Notes: generated from the sequence alone by a model not told the origin. A stretch of 18,878 nt of DNA from an uncultured Capnocytophaga sp. (GCF_938029845.1 NZ_CALHGG010000148.1:1-18878), one strand, 5' to 3'; counted from the stretch's first letter, positions 7,176 to 15,120 are shown. Program-made: numbers and translations.

Positions 7176-7205
7176 CAAATATAATCATTTAATTTGTAAT
7201 AGCAA
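7176..7205 (-). promoter_or_regulatory. Promoter of the dihydroorotase homologue
   Basis: On the minus strand TTG (7205-7203) is followed after 19 bases by TATATTTG (7183-7176). The predicted transcript starts about 5-8 bases further on. This excludes the ATG at 7188-7186 and fixes the start at 7155. Confidence 0.75.
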
Positions 7206-7398
7206 GTGTTTTTATCATTTTTTTTGTGTTAAAGTTTCAGAACTAACGAAAAAGATATCTTATAGGAAAAATAAGCTCCTTTTTGTGATATTAATTATTA
7301 TATAAAAATGTTAAAATTACTCGCTAATAGGTAAGGAAATTGTTTTTATTTATTAGAAATAATGTAAAATAGTTAAAAATAAATTTATTTTGCAAGTA

Positions 7399-7429
7399 TT
7401 TGCTATATTGGAAAAAGTTTGTAATTTTG
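7399..7429 (+). promoter_or_regulatory. TonB-dependent receptor promoter
   Basis: TTTG (7399-7402) followed after 19 bases by TAATTTTG (7422-7429) matches the Bacteroidota consensus very well. The -7 element ends 29 bases before the receptor start. I saw no Fur-box-like palindrome, but I could not score one. Confidence 0.85.
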
Positions 7430-7458
7430 CATAAGTCTAAATAAAAAATATTTTACAT

Positions 7459-9996
7459 ATGTTTTTACACAAAAATCTTTTGCTATTTATAGCGTTTTTG
7501 CTGGGGGTGAGCCTCCATGCGCAATATAAGATCAAGGGTAAAATTCTTGATGAAAACAAGTTGCCTATTGCGCAGGCTATGGTCAAATCGGTATCTACAG
7601 GTGAGAGTACCCTTACCGATGACAAAGGGAATTATACCCTTTCTACTTCAGATGAACATCCTTCTCTTGAGGTAAGCAAGGAAGGTTATGCTCCTTTGGA
7701 GTTTCCTGTAATACTTCAGAATAATGAAAACAGGGTTACTTATGTGGAGACTATCCTTCGCCGTGGAGCGGAAGAAACACTCTCTGATATAGTGGAGCTG
7801 CAACCTGTGGTCATTTCAGACAACCCAAGCCTTGTGGCTAATTCCGTAGGGTTGGCCAAAGTAAAACTTGATAAGGTAGCAGGGGGTACCAATTTGGCAG
7901 ACCTAAGGAACTTAAACATACAGCGTTCCCAGACCCTCAAGGATGCCCTCCAGCGTGAACCTGGAATTATTATACAAGATTTCTTTGGGGGTAATGACCA
8001 ACCGCGCCTCAATATCCGTGGTTCTGGCATCCAAAGTAATCCTCAATCACGTGGGGTGGCACTCTCCCAAGATGGTATTCCTATTAACTTTGCAGACGGT
8101 TCTTATATTATAGGTGTATTGGAGCCTCAAGTGAGCAACTTGGTGGAAATCTATCGTGGTGCCAATGCGCTCGAACATGGGGGAGCTACTCTCGGTGGAG
8201 CTATGAACTTTGTTACTAAAAACGGATATAATGCTTCTCCCTTAAGTGTAAAAATGGAAGCAGGTAGTTTTAACTACTTCAATAGTACCATTTCCTCAGG
8301 CTTCTCTTCAGGACGAAATGATCTATTTGTGGCATCGTCTTATAATCATAGTGATGGCTATCGCACTTATAACAGCTCCAAGCGGTTCAATGCACTACTC
8401 AATGTAGGACGTAAGTTCACCGATAAGTTTGAGGCACGATTGTATGCTTCTTTCACAGATCTCTATTTTGATATACCTGGGCCTCTTACTCGCTACCAAA
8501 TGGAGACAAATAACAAGCAGATTAACAAGGCGCCTAAGACTACTTTCCCTTATGCTTTTGGTCCTAATGTGGTGCGTGACAAGCCTAATCGAAGCAGTAA
8601 GATAGCTCGCTTTGGTACCAAGTTGGCTTATCAGATCAATGCCAATAACCTTATCTTGGCTACTCTTTATTACCAATATGCAGATGATGCCTTTATGTAT
8701 CCTATTGCCAATGGAGTTCGCCAAGACTTCAATAATGACTATGGGGTACGCCTCTCTTATACCAATACCACTGAGAAAAACGATTTCACTCTCGGCTTGC
8801 AGTATAGCCAAGGTCTTATGCACCAATCTCGCTTCCACAACGATCGTGGTAATTTCGGAGCGCTCTTTGCCAAGCAAGATCTTACAGCTAACCATGCTAT
8901 AGCTTATATATCGGATACTTATAAGATTACTCCTTCTCTCTTGGCAAATGTTAGCGTACAGGGTAGCTATGATACTCGTAAGATAGAGGATAAGTTTACA
9001 GGGGCAAAGCGTCCGTTCCTTTTCGTAGCACCTAGTGGTCTGCAAGCTCGAGCACTACCTAACCCTAACGCTGCTACTCCTCTAACAGGAGACTTCTCTT
9101 ATAATGCGATTAATCCTAAGGTAGGGGTGATCTATAAGTTTACTGACCGTGCGCAAGTTTTTGCTAACTTCTCTCGTAGCTATGAACCTCCTACTTTCTT
9201 GGAAATAGTACGCTTGACTGGTAGTGCTACTCCTAACCCAAATCGTCCTCCAGTGCCTCCGGTGGTCTATAATAGTAGTTCCAATGTGAATTCAGGGCCT
9301 ACTACCATTACCATCTCTGACCTAAAAGCACAAAAAGCCTCCACTGTGGAGCTAGGTACCAAAGGAAATATAGGACAAGCTTTTATCTGGAATGTGAGTG
9401 CTTACCACTCTTGGGTGAAAGATGAAATCTTTACCATAGCCGATGGTAGTGTAGGGGTAGGAGGTAATACAGTCAATACACCTTATGCCACTATTCACAG
9501 AGGTTTGGAAGCAGGTTTGCAATCTACTTTCCTCACTCATGTGTTCTCTGCCAAGGAAGATACTTTCACCCTTTCTGTTAATTATAATTATAGCGACTTC
9601 TTCTTTGACGGCGGTGAGCTTAAGGGTAACCAAATCGCAGGAATTCCTACTCATTACCTCTTTGGGGCACTCACCTATAAGCACCCAATAGGCATATTTG
9701 CGGAGGTAAACCTCGAATCACTTCCTGTGAAGACACCTATTGACCACAAAAATACGCTATACCAAGACCCTTACAGCCTTGTAGGGGCACGCTTAGGTTA
9801 CAAAAAAGGACAATGGACTTTCTTCTTGCAAGCCAACAACTTAGCTGATAAGGTATATGCCTCCAGCTATTTGGTACAAGCAGAAGTAACAGCGCCTCCT
9901 ATGCGCCTTACTCCAGCACCTAAAGCGGATGATAAAACCAACTTTATTCCAGGGGTAGGAAGAAATATTATAGGAGGACTCTCCTATACCTGGTAG
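7459..9996 (+). CDS. TonB-dependent outer-membrane receptor with carboxypeptidase-regulatory N-terminal domain
   Basis: This outer-membrane transporter draws energy from TonB-ExbBD to import a scarce ligand. The 845-residue protein starts with a signal peptide (about 1-21, ending SLHAQ). A carboxypeptidase-regulatory-like beta domain follows (about 23-102), typical of Bacteroidota receptors. A TonB-box-like segment ELQPVVIS (113-120) precedes the plug (about 155-256), which has the motifs RLNIRGSGIQ (183-192), DGIPIN (205-210), LVEIYRGANALEHGG (228-242) and GGAMNFVTK (246-254). The barrel fills the rest and ends in an aromatic residue (LSYTW), as outer-membrane barrels do. No SusD partner follows, so glycan import is less likely than a siderophore, haem or metal complex; the plug resembles FecA-type iron receptors. 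Substrate is not established. It is monocistronic, with its own promoter and terminator. Confidence 0.93.
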   Translation: MFLHKNLLLFIAFLLGVSLHAQYKIKGKILDENKLPIAQAMVKSVSTGESTLTDDKGNYTLSTSDEHPSLEVSKEGYAPLEFPVILQNNENRVTYVETILRRGAEETLSDIVELQPVVISDNPSLVANSVGLAKVKLDKVAGGTNLADLRNLNIQRSQTLKDALQREPGIIIQDFFGGNDQPRLNIRGSGIQSNPQSRGVALSQDGIPINFADGSYIIGVLEPQVSNLVEIYRGANALEHGGATLGGAMNFVTKNGYNASPLSVKMEAGSFNYFNSTISSGFSSGRNDLFVASSYNHSDGYRTYNSSKRFNALLNVGRKFTDKFEARLYASFTDLYFDIPGPLTRYQMETNNKQINKAPKTTFPYAFGPNVVRDKPNRSSKIARFGTKLAYQINANNLILATLYYQYADDAFMYPIANGVRQDFNNDYGVRLSYTNTTEKNDFTLGLQYSQGLMHQSRFHNDRGNFGALFAKQDLTANHAIAYISDTYKITPSLLANVSVQGSYDTRKIEDKFTGAKRPFLFVAPSGLQARALPNPNAATPLTGDFSYNAINPKVGVIYKFTDRAQVFANFSRSYEPPTFLEIVRLTGSATPNPNRPPVPPVVYNSSSNVNSGPTTITISDLKAQKASTVELGTKGNIGQAFIWNVSAYHSWVKDEIFTIADGSVGVGGNTVNTPYATIHRGLEAGLQSTFLTHVFSAKEDTFTLSVNYNYSDFFFDGGELKGNQIAGIPTHYLFGALTYKHPIGIFAEVNLESLPVKTPIDHKNTLYQDPYSLVGARLGYKKGQWTFFLQANNLADKVYASSYLVQAEVTAPPMRLTPAPKADDKTNFIPGVGRNIIGGLSYTW

Positions 9997-10020
9997 TAGA
10001 TCTTTCTCATATCTCTTGTG

Positions 10021-10056
10021 AACTTTGCCAGCGTTTTGCGCTGGCAAAGTTTTTTT
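10021..10056 (+). terminator. Rho-independent terminator of the receptor gene
   Basis: A 13-base-pair perfect stem (10021-10033 with 10039-10051), GC-rich near the loop, encloses TTTTG and is followed by a T run to 10056. It lies 24 bases after the receptor stop. The T run also supplies the -33 element of the next promoter. Confidence 0.95.
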
Positions 10057-10085
10057 GTCTAATAGAATTAAAAATAGTATCTTTG
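10055..10085 (+). promoter_or_regulatory. Promoter of the SUKH-like/transketolase/yciH/dgkA unit
   Basis: TTG (10055-10057) followed after 20 bases by TATCTTTG (10078-10085) matches the Bacteroidota pattern. It starts in the tail of the preceding terminator, a compact arrangement. The -7 element ends 19 bases before the start at 10105. Confidence 0.75.
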
Positions 10086-10104
10086 CGCTCTGATAGTAAG
10101 TATT

Positions 10105-10917
10105 ATGAAACTAGCTACTTTGTTAGAAACAAAGGGAATAGATCCTCTGCCTCTACAACAGTTTAAACCTTATGGAGGCGTTATTCTCATGGACGACAAG
10201 GAAAGAGAGGAGACACTTGAGTGGATAGCACAGTGTGACCTTGGCTTTGAGCTACTTCCTTTGTTCTCCAACCAAGAAAGTGATTGTGTGGCTATCTATA
10301 CTACAGGGTTTCTAAAAGGTAAAATGGTGATTGTAAGGCACGATGAGGCTGTATTTGCACCGGAGTTTAGGAGTTTGGATTCGTTCCTCAAGGCTTATGA
10401 AAAAGCAGCTAAGCAACCTGATTTTTATGATTGGGAGGATATAGAAGTATATAACTATGACTATCCTATAACAGAGGAAAAGCAGGCGGAACCAGTTGTA
10501 TTACAAGAATGTTGGCAACGTATAAAAGCAGCTAATTTCACCTCCGATGTGCAAAAAGAAATGATACAAATCATGGCTATTTGGCTTACCCCACCTTCTC
10601 AGTTGGATACCTTACTACCATTTGTCCAAAAGGAGTTTGCTCTTAAAGAAACGATGTTTGTAGTAGCTTATGCAATAGATGCTTTAGGTATTACTCATCA
10701 GTATGAGCCTGCCAAACCACTGATAACGGAACTGCTTAAGACAAGGCGATTTGCCAACTATTACAAGCGAGATGAGTTGTATCATGGAGAGTTTAAGGTA
10801 AAAGAGACTCTTATAGGGAAAGTGGGACGCTCACTACTTAGGGTGCTCACCATTCCTTTTATGGTGTTAACTCTTCTTTTGGTGGAGCTTATAGATAGAT
10901 TTAAGAAGAAAAAATAA
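10105..10917 (+). CDS. SMI1/KNR4 (SUKH)-like protein with C-terminal membrane segment
   Basis: The 270-residue protein has no signal peptide. Residues about 10-105 have the run of a SUKH fold: a proline-rich start, an acidic helix (DDKEREETLEWIAQ), LLPLFSNQESDCVAIY (51-66, with the late Asp seen in SUKH proteins), a strand with VIVRHDE, and a closing segment FRSLDSFLKAYEKA. A helical middle region follows (about 130-225). One strong hydrophobic segment (about 247-263) precedes a lysine-rich end, giving a probable C-terminal membrane anchor. SUKH proteins are often immunity proteins against nuclease toxins, but many chromosomal ones have other roles, and no toxin gene is nearby. The assignment rests on pattern and is moderate. 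It is the first gene of a four-gene unit. Confidence 0.65.
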   Translation: MKLATLLETKGIDPLPLQQFKPYGGVILMDDKEREETLEWIAQCDLGFELLPLFSNQESDCVAIYTTGFLKGKMVIVRHDEAVFAPEFRSLDSFLKAYEKAAKQPDFYDWEDIEVYNYDYPITEEKQAEPVVLQECWQRIKAANFTSDVQKEMIQIMAIWLTPPSQLDTLLPFVQKEFALKETMFVVAYAIDALGITHQYEPAKPLITELLKTRRFANYYKRDELYHGEFKVKETLIGKVGRSLLRVLTIPFMVLTLLLVELIDRFKKKK

Positions 10918-10938
10918 AAACATTAAAAATAGTATCTA

Positions 10939-11892
10939 ATGAAAAAATATACTGATACAGGCAAGAAAGACACCCGAAGTGGTTTCGGTGCAGGACTTGC
11001 AGAACTAGGACGTAAGAATCCCAATGTGGTAGCCCTCTGTGCTGACCTTATAGGCTCGCTCAAGATGGAAAAATTCCAAGAGGAAAACCCTACCCGCTTT
11101 TTCCAAGTGGGAATTGCTGAAGCCAATATGATGGGTATAGCAGCAGGACTTACCATAGGAGGAAAGATTCCTTTCACAGGTACCTTTGCTGCCTTCTCCA
11201 CAGGGCGTGTATATGACCAGATACGCCAGTCTATTGCTTATTCTAATAAGAATGTAAAGGTTTGTGCCTCTCATGCGGGATTGACCCTTGGTGAGGACGG
11301 AGCTACCCACCAGATCTTGGAAGATATAGGACTGATGAAGATGCTCCCTAATATGGTAGTCATTAATCCTTGTGATTATAACCAAACCAAGGCAGCAACC
11401 ATCGCTATTGCGGACTATGTAGGACCTGTATACCTACGTTTTGGTCGTCCTTCAGTACCTAATTTTACTCCTGAAAATCAGACTTTTGAGATAGGAAAAG
11501 GCTTACTACTCAATGAAGGAACCGATGTAACTATCATTGCCACAGGACACCTCGTATGGGAAGCATTATTGGCTTGTGAGGTCTTGGAACAGAGAGGTAT
11601 CTCGGCTGAGGTGATTGATATTCATACAATTAAGCCTTTAGATGAAGAAATGATTCTTGCTTCTGCTCGTAAAACTAAGGCAGTGGTAACTTGTGAGGAA
11701 CATAACTACTACGGAGGTTTGGGTGAGAGCGTAGCTCGTGTACTCACTCAGCACTATCCTGTAGCTCAGGAGTTTGTAGCGGTCAATGATACTTTTGGAG
11801 AAAGTGGAACGCCCGCTGAGCTTATGCAAAAGTATGGTCTTGACAAAGAGGGTATTCTAAAGGCAGTAGAAAAGGTGCTTAAAAGAAAATAA
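10939..11892 (+). CDS. Transketolase C-terminal subunit (split transketolase, beta half)
   Basis: Split transketolases carry the thiamine-diphosphate domain on one chain and the pyrimidine-binding and C-terminal domains on another. This 317-residue chain is the second half. The pyrimidine-binding domain (about 10-170) has [15 protein letters not shown] (57-71, with Glu61 at the position of the cofactor-activating glutamate), [17 protein letters not shown] (82-98) and GEDGATHQ (118-125). The C-terminal domain (about 185-310) has TIIATGH and [12 protein letters not shown]. Together with its partner it would interconvert pentose, hexose, triose and tetrose phosphates. The partner is usually adjacent, as I recall, but the gene before it here is SUKH-like. 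Spacing is 21 bases from that gene and 1 base to yciH, so co-transcription is likely. 1-deoxyxylulose-5-phosphate synthase is a relative, but the length excludes it. Confidence 0.9.
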   Translation: MKKYTDTGKKDTRSGFGAGLAELGRKNPNVVALCADLIGSLKMEKFQEENPTRFFQVGIAEANMMGIAAGLTIGGKIPFTGTFAAFSTGRVYDQIRQSIAYSNKNVKVCASHAGLTLGEDGATHQILEDIGLMKMLPNMVVINPCDYNQTKAATIAIADYVGPVYLRFGRPSVPNFTPENQTFEIGKGLLLNEGTDVTIIATGHLVWEALLACEVLEQRGISAEVIDIHTIKPLDEEMILASARKTKAVVTCEEHNYYGGLGESVARVLTQHYPVAQEFVAVNDTFGESGTPAELMQKYGLDKEGILKAVEKVLKRK

Positions 11893-11893
11893 T

Positions 11894-12214
11894 ATGCTCA
11901 GAGAACAACTCCAAAAACTTTTTCCTGACCATAAGGAAGAACAGTTACCTGAGGAAGCTCCCTCCAATATTTGGTTACAGGATGAGCCACTTTTGTGCAA
12001 ATATGAGAAGCGCAAAGGCAAGCCCGTTACCCTTATTGAGGGCTATACAGGTGCCGATGCTGACTTTAAAGTATTGGCGAAGGAACTCAAAACTCACTTG
12101 GGAGTAGGAGGATCTGTGAAGGAGGAAAAAATTATCATTCAGGGGGATTACCGTGATAAGATTATGGAATTTCTCAAAGAAAAAGGTTTTAAGGTAAAGC
12201 GAGTAGGAGGGTAG
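11894..12214 (+). CDS. yciH: YciH/SUI1 (eIF1-like) translation factor
   Basis: The 106-residue protein has an acidic, poorly conserved start (1-35) and a SUI1 domain (about 36-106). The domain signatures are KPVTLIEGYTG (43-53), GVGGSVKEEKIIIQGDYRDK (70-89) and the terminal VKRVGG. Eukaryotic eIF1 governs start-codon selection. Bacterial YciH has been linked to initiation fidelity and to stress, but it is not essential and its role is less clear. Its start codon lies one base after the transketolase stop, indicating coupled translation. Confidence 0.92.
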   Translation: MLREQLQKLFPDHKEEQLPEEAPSNIWLQDEPLLCKYEKRKGKPVTLIEGYTGADADFKVLAKELKTHLGVGGSVKEEKIIIQGDYRDKIMEFLKEKGFKVKRVGG

Positions 12215-12234
12215 AGTCTCAAAAAATAGATAAA

Positions 12235-12594
12235 ATGAAGAAATTTATAATTGGGCGGCTCAAGAGTATGGGGTATGCCCTACAAGGATTTTGGTTATTG
12301 GTTCGCACTGAAGACGCCATTATTACCCATAGTATAGGTTGTTTGTTATTTGTAGGATTGGGGTTGTATTTTGGGATTACTCCTCACCAATGGATGTTTC
12401 AGCTATTAGCCTTTGGAACACTTTTGGCAGTAGAAGGACTCAATACAGGATTGGAGAAGCTCTGCGACTTTGTTCACCCTGACTTCCATCAGAAGATAGG
12501 AGAGATAAAGGACATCGCCGCAGGAGCCGTTACCATGATATTCCTTGCCGTAGTAGCAGTACTAGCCTTTATATATGTACCATACTTTTGTTAG
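12235..12594 (+). CDS. dgkA: Diacylglycerol/undecaprenol kinase (DgkA family)
   Basis: DgkA-family integral membrane kinases phosphorylate diacylglycerol or, in many bacteria, undecaprenol. The 119-residue protein has an N-terminal amphipathic surface helix (KKFIIGRLKSMGYALQGF) and three membrane segments (about 33-48, 53-68 and 96-115). The family signature is EGLNTGLEKLCDFV (67-80), with Glu67, Asn70, Glu74 and Asp78, continuing with HPDFHQKIGEIKDIAAGAV (81-99). His29-type and Lys residues of the catalytic cleft appear present. The substrate cannot be decided from sequence. It is the last gene of the unit, 20 bases after yciH, and a heptad array begins right at its stop codon. Confidence 0.92.
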   Translation: MKKFIIGRLKSMGYALQGFWLLVRTEDAIITHSIGCLLFVGLGLYFGITPHQWMFQLLAFGTLLAVEGLNTGLEKLCDFVHPDFHQKIGEIKDIAAGAVTMIFLAVVAVLAFIYVPYFC

Positions 12595-12622
12595 GTAAAA
12601 GATAAAAAGTAAAAGGTAAAAC
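12595..12622. repeat. Heptad array, four units, abutting the dgkA stop codon
   Basis: Units GTAAAAG, ATAAAAA, GTAAAAG, GTAAAAC start on the base after the dgkA stop. A related inverted segment (TTTTTTACTTTTTAG) occurs at about 12727-12741, next to the purE stop, so the convergent gap is bounded by complementary A- and T-rich tracts that might act as a weak bidirectional terminator. The remaining bases of the gap show nothing else. Confidence 0.6.
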
Positions 12623-12737
12623 CAAGAAATGCCATAGCTAAGTATATGGATAAAATTGTGTTTGTGAGTTACCTTGGCTAGTGTTAGGGTAGAGTTGTAA
12701 TTTATTGTATCTTAGAAAAGTATATGTTTTTTACTTT

Positions 12738-13226
12738 TTAGTTTTCAGTTTTTACCTGCTCTGCTCCTTTTAGTACCGCTTCTTCTAAGGATTTTTTGTA
12801 TTGCAAGATATGCTCTTGCACTTCTTTGTGGGCAACCCCCAAGATTTGGGCAGCGAGGATACCCGCATTCTTAGCCCCATTAAGAGCAACAGTTGCCACA
12901 GGAACACCTGCTGGCATTTGTAGGATAGAAAGTACAGAGTCCCAACCATCTATGGAGTTGCGGCTTTTGATAGGTACCCCTATAACAGGTAGCGGACTCA
13001 CGGCGGCAAGCATACCAGGAAGGTGTGCTGCTCCTCCTGCTCCTGCAATAATCACATCTATTCCCTGCAAATGAGCATTTTTTCCAAAAGAAATTAGTTT
13101 TTCAGGGGTGCGATGGGCTGAGACAATATCCACTAAAACTGGAATTTGCATCTCTTTTAAGAAATCAATGGCTTCTTGCATGATAGGAAGGTCACTTTGA
13201 CTTCCCATAACTACAGCTACTTTCAT
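12738..13226 (-). CDS. purE: N5-carboxyaminoimidazole ribonucleotide mutase PurE (class I)
   Basis: PurE class I converts N5-CAIR, made by PurK, to CAIR in purine synthesis. The 162-residue protein has the full signature: VVMGSQSDLP (5-14), the SAHRTP loop (36-41, with His38) and GAGGAAHLPGM (62-72). These are the phosphate-binding and active-site loops of the octameric enzyme. The start is placed at ATG 13226. An in-frame TTG at 13253 would add nine residues but lies in the -7 promoter element and gives an extension not seen in the family. No purK is in the window. It is a single gene, convergent with dgkA. Confidence 0.96.
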   Translation of the reverse strand: MKVAVVMGSQSDLPIMQEAIDFLKEMQIPVLVDIVSAHRTPEKLISFGKNAHLQGIDVIIAGAGGAAHLPGMLAAVSPLPVIGVPIKSRNSIDGWDSVLSILQMPAGVPVATVALNGAKNAGILAAQILGVAHKEVQEHILQYKKSLEEAVLKGAEQVKTEN

Positions 13227-13250
13227 TACTATAATATTTAAATCAAAGAG

Positions 13251-13258
13251 CAAAGTTA
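13251..13258 (-). promoter_or_regulatory. purE -7 promoter element
   Basis: On the minus strand TAACTTTG (13258-13251) matches TAnnTTTG and lies 24 bases before the purE start. No good TTG lies at the usual distance upstream. Confidence 0.55.
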
Positions 13259-13301
13259 CAAAATTAATGATTAATAATGGAATGATTAATGATTAATTTA
13301 A

Positions 13302-13445
13302 CTAATGAACCGATGAGTCGATGAGGCAATGAGCCAATTAGACAATTAGTTAATGAGACAATTAGCCAATTAGCAAATCGACAAATCGACAAATCGACAA
13401 ATTGACAAATCGACAAATTGACAAATAGTCAAATCAACTAATTAA
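13302..13445. repeat. Octad array, eighteen 8-base units, in the obgE leader
   Basis: The stretch divides without any gap into 18 units of 8 bases. The first half is of types CTAATGAA, TCGATGAG, GCAATGAG and CCAATTAG. The second half is of types CAAATCGA (four copies) and CAAATTGA (two), ending with CAAATAGT, CAAATCAA and CTAATTAA. Units drift gradually along the array, with neighbours most alike. It ends 4 bases before the obgE ATG. The unit length is far too short for CRISPR. Confidence 0.9.
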
Positions 13446-13449
13446 ATTT

Positions 13450-14448
13450 ATGACAGAAGGAAATTTCACAGATTATGTAAAAGTATATGTCCGTTCAGGC
13501 AATGGAGGTAAAGGTTCCACTCACCTACATAGAGAAAAATTCGTAGAAAAAGGAGGGCCTGATGGGGGAGATGGAGGCCGCGGAGGCGATATTATTATCC
13601 GTGGTAACAAAAACCTATGGACGCTTATCAATTTTAAGTTTCAACAACATTTCCGTGCGGAACATGGGGGCGATGGGGGTGCCAATCGCAGCACAGGTGC
13701 CGATGGAAAAAGTGTGTATTTGGAGGTGCCTTTAGGAACTATTGTCAAGGATGCTCTTACTGATGAGCCTTTATTTGAGATTACCCAAGATAAGGAGGAA
13801 ATAGTAGCTCTAAAAGGAGGTAAAGGAGGACTGGGTAACTGGCATTTCCGTACGTCAACCAACCAGACGCCTCGCTATGCCCAGCCAGGTATACAGGGGG
13901 AGGAGCGAGAACTACTCTTGGAGCTAAAAGTCTTGGCGGATGTGGGGCTAGTAGGCTTCCCCAATGCGGGCAAATCCACTCTGCTTTCAGTGCTTACTTC
14001 GGCCAAACCTAAAATAGCCGACTATCCATTTACTACCCTAAAACCTAACTTAGGTATTGTGCAATATCGCGATTTCCAATCTTTTGTAATAGCCGATATA
14101 CCAGGGATTATAGAAGGAGCCTCAGAAGGAAAGGGCTTAGGACACTATTTCCTACGACATATAGAACGCAATTCAGTACTTCTTTTCCTCGTCCCTGCCG
14201 ATAGTCCCAATATAGTGGAGGAATACCATGTCCTTCTCAGAGAGTTGGAACACTATAATCCTGAGCTGCTTGACAAGCAACGAATCTTGGCCATTTCCAA
14301 AACAGATCTTTTGGACGAGGAACTCAAAGAGATGATCGATACTGAGCTTAAAACAGCTAATTTGCACCTTCCTTATTGCTTTATTTCCTCCGTCGCAGAA
14401 CAAGGAATTTCCGCTCTCAAAGATAGATTATGGCAAGCGCTTCAATAA
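13450..14448 (+). CDS. obgE: GTPase ObgE/CgtA
   Basis: Obg is an essential GTPase associated with the 50S ribosomal subunit, acting in ribosome maturation and stress signalling. The 332-residue protein has the glycine-rich Obg fold (about 5-160), with segments such as [14 protein letters not shown] (35-48) and [11 protein letters not shown] (123-133). The GTPase domain follows (about 162-330): G1 GFPNAGKST (169-177), switch I region [15 protein letters not shown]3 DIPGIIEG, and G4 SKTD in the place of NKxD. There is no long C-terminal extension. I found no TAnnTTTG element in the 220 bases upstream; the leader is instead filled by an 18-unit octad array ending 4 bases before the ATG. How it is transcribed is therefore open. 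Confidence 0.97.
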   Translation: MTEGNFTDYVKVYVRSGNGGKGSTHLHREKFVEKGGPDGGDGGRGGDIIIRGNKNLWTLINFKFQQHFRAEHGGDGGANRSTGADGKSVYLEVPLGTIVKDALTDEPLFEITQDKEEIVALKGGKGGLGNWHFRTSTNQTPRYAQPGIQGEERELLLELKVLADVGLVGFPNAGKSTLLSVLTSAKPKIADYPFTTLKPNLGIVQYRDFQSFVIADIPGIIEGASEGKGLGHYFLRHIERNSVLLFLVPADSPNIVEEYHVLLRELEHYNPELLDKQRILAISKTDLLDEELKEMIDTELKTANLHLPYCFISSVAEQGISALKDRLWQALQ

Positions 14449-14561
14449 TTAGTATAAATTAAGTTGTCAAAATAGGGTAAAATTCATAAAAACAATCAAA
14501 TCTGTAAATAAAAATAACTTTTAATTAACGTGTTAAATATATTCAACTTATTTTTTTCTTT

Positions 14562-14569
14562 TAATTTTG
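14562..14569 (+). promoter_or_regulatory. -7 promoter element of the acidic-tail gene
   Basis: TAATTTTG matches TAnnTTTG and lies 31 bases before the start at 14601. The -33 region is AT-rich without a TTG. No clear terminator was seen in the 112 bases between obgE and this element. Confidence 0.55.
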
Positions 14570-14600
14570 CACCGCTTAAATCTTAAATAAAATAGGCTAA

Positions 14601-15071
14601 ATGAAACGAGCCATAGTTGACTACAAAAAATTAACAAAAGACATCTTAGCCTTACTGGTGGAGAAGTATCCAGAAGGTTATCAAGATCGAGATGTTATCC
14701 GATTCAAAAATGCTAAAAACGAGACAGTGGAAGCTCTTGAGGTACGTACCGAAGATACCATTTATTTAGTAAAAGTAAGTACCCGCTTGGCATCCACCAT
14801 GGAACGTTATGATGAAGATGATGATGATTATTACGGAGAGGGTATACAGGCTGACACCTTGGAAATGTCCAAAGAGGACGAACTCGCTCTTAAGCGTAAA
14901 AAAGATATTTCCAAGACTTCTTCTCATGTAGAGGAAGAGGACGACGAGGAAGAGGAGGATGATTATGACGATTATGATGATGAAGATGATGACCAGGACG
15001 ATGATGAGGATGACGATGATGAGGATGACGATGACAAAGAAGATGAGGACGATGAGGATGACGAGGACTAA
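14601..15071 (+). CDS. Conserved protein of unknown function with extreme Asp/Glu-rich C-terminal tail
   Basis: The 156-residue protein has an ordered N-terminal part (about 1-66) beginning MKRAIVDYKKLTKDILALLV, with the strand-rich segment VEALEVRTEDTIYLVKVS. A linker with a first acidic cluster (71-76) follows, and then a tail of 46 residues (111-156) in which 42 are Asp or Glu. The protein resembles short flavobacterial proteins that I remember being labelled hypothetical, or DNA primase by doubtful transfer; I see no primase motif. Acidic tails of this kind occur in histone-like chaperones and ribosome-associated proteins, but no function can be assigned. The tail is encoded by GAT, GAC, GAA and GAG codons in a near-repetitive tract (14931-15068) prone to length change. 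Confidence 0.85.
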   Translation: MKRAIVDYKKLTKDILALLVEKYPEGYQDRDVIRFKNAKNETVEALEVRTEDTIYLVKVSTRLASTMERYDEDDDDYYGEGIQADTLEMSKEDELALKRKKDISKTSSHVEEEDDEEEEDDYDDYDDEDDDQDDDEDDDDEDDDDKEDEDDEDDED

Positions 15072-15089
15072 ATAATTTTTCAAAAAAAG

Positions 15090-15120
15090 TTGTATGTGAA
15101 GAATATTTATATTACCTTTG
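15090..15120 (+). promoter_or_regulatory. rpsO promoter
   Basis: TTG (15090-15092) followed after 20 bases by TACCTTTG (15113-15120) matches the Bacteroidota pattern. The leader to the start at 15164 is about 37 bases. In enterobacteria S15 represses its own mRNA; I did not see a comparable pseudoknot here but could not fold it. Confidence 0.75.

Noticed and set aside
7156..7188. Upstream ATG extending the dihydroorotase homologue by 11 residues
   Set aside because: The ATG lies within the TTG-N19-TATATTTG promoter, so it would not be on the transcript.
8395..9045. Minus-strand frame of 216 codons inside the TonB-dependent receptor gene
   Set aside because: It lies wholly within a well-supported receptor gene and its translation shows no recognisable domain or promoter.
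7459..9996. Receptor considered as a SusC of a polysaccharide-utilisation locus
   Set aside because: There is no SusD gene next to it and no glycoside hydrolase; it is a single gene closed by a terminator, and its length is shorter than usual for SusC.
10067..10937. Duplicated 16-base leader considered as insertion-sequence or attachment-site ends
   Set aside because: No integrase, transposase or terminal inverted repeats lie between the copies; only the direct repeat itself can be supported.
13227..13253. TTG start extending purE by nine residues
   Set aside because: The codon overlaps the -7 promoter element, and PurE proteins begin directly with the MKVAVVMGS strand.
13302..13445. Octad array considered as a CRISPR array
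   Set aside because: Units are 8 bases with no spacer-repeat alternation, and no cas gene is present.
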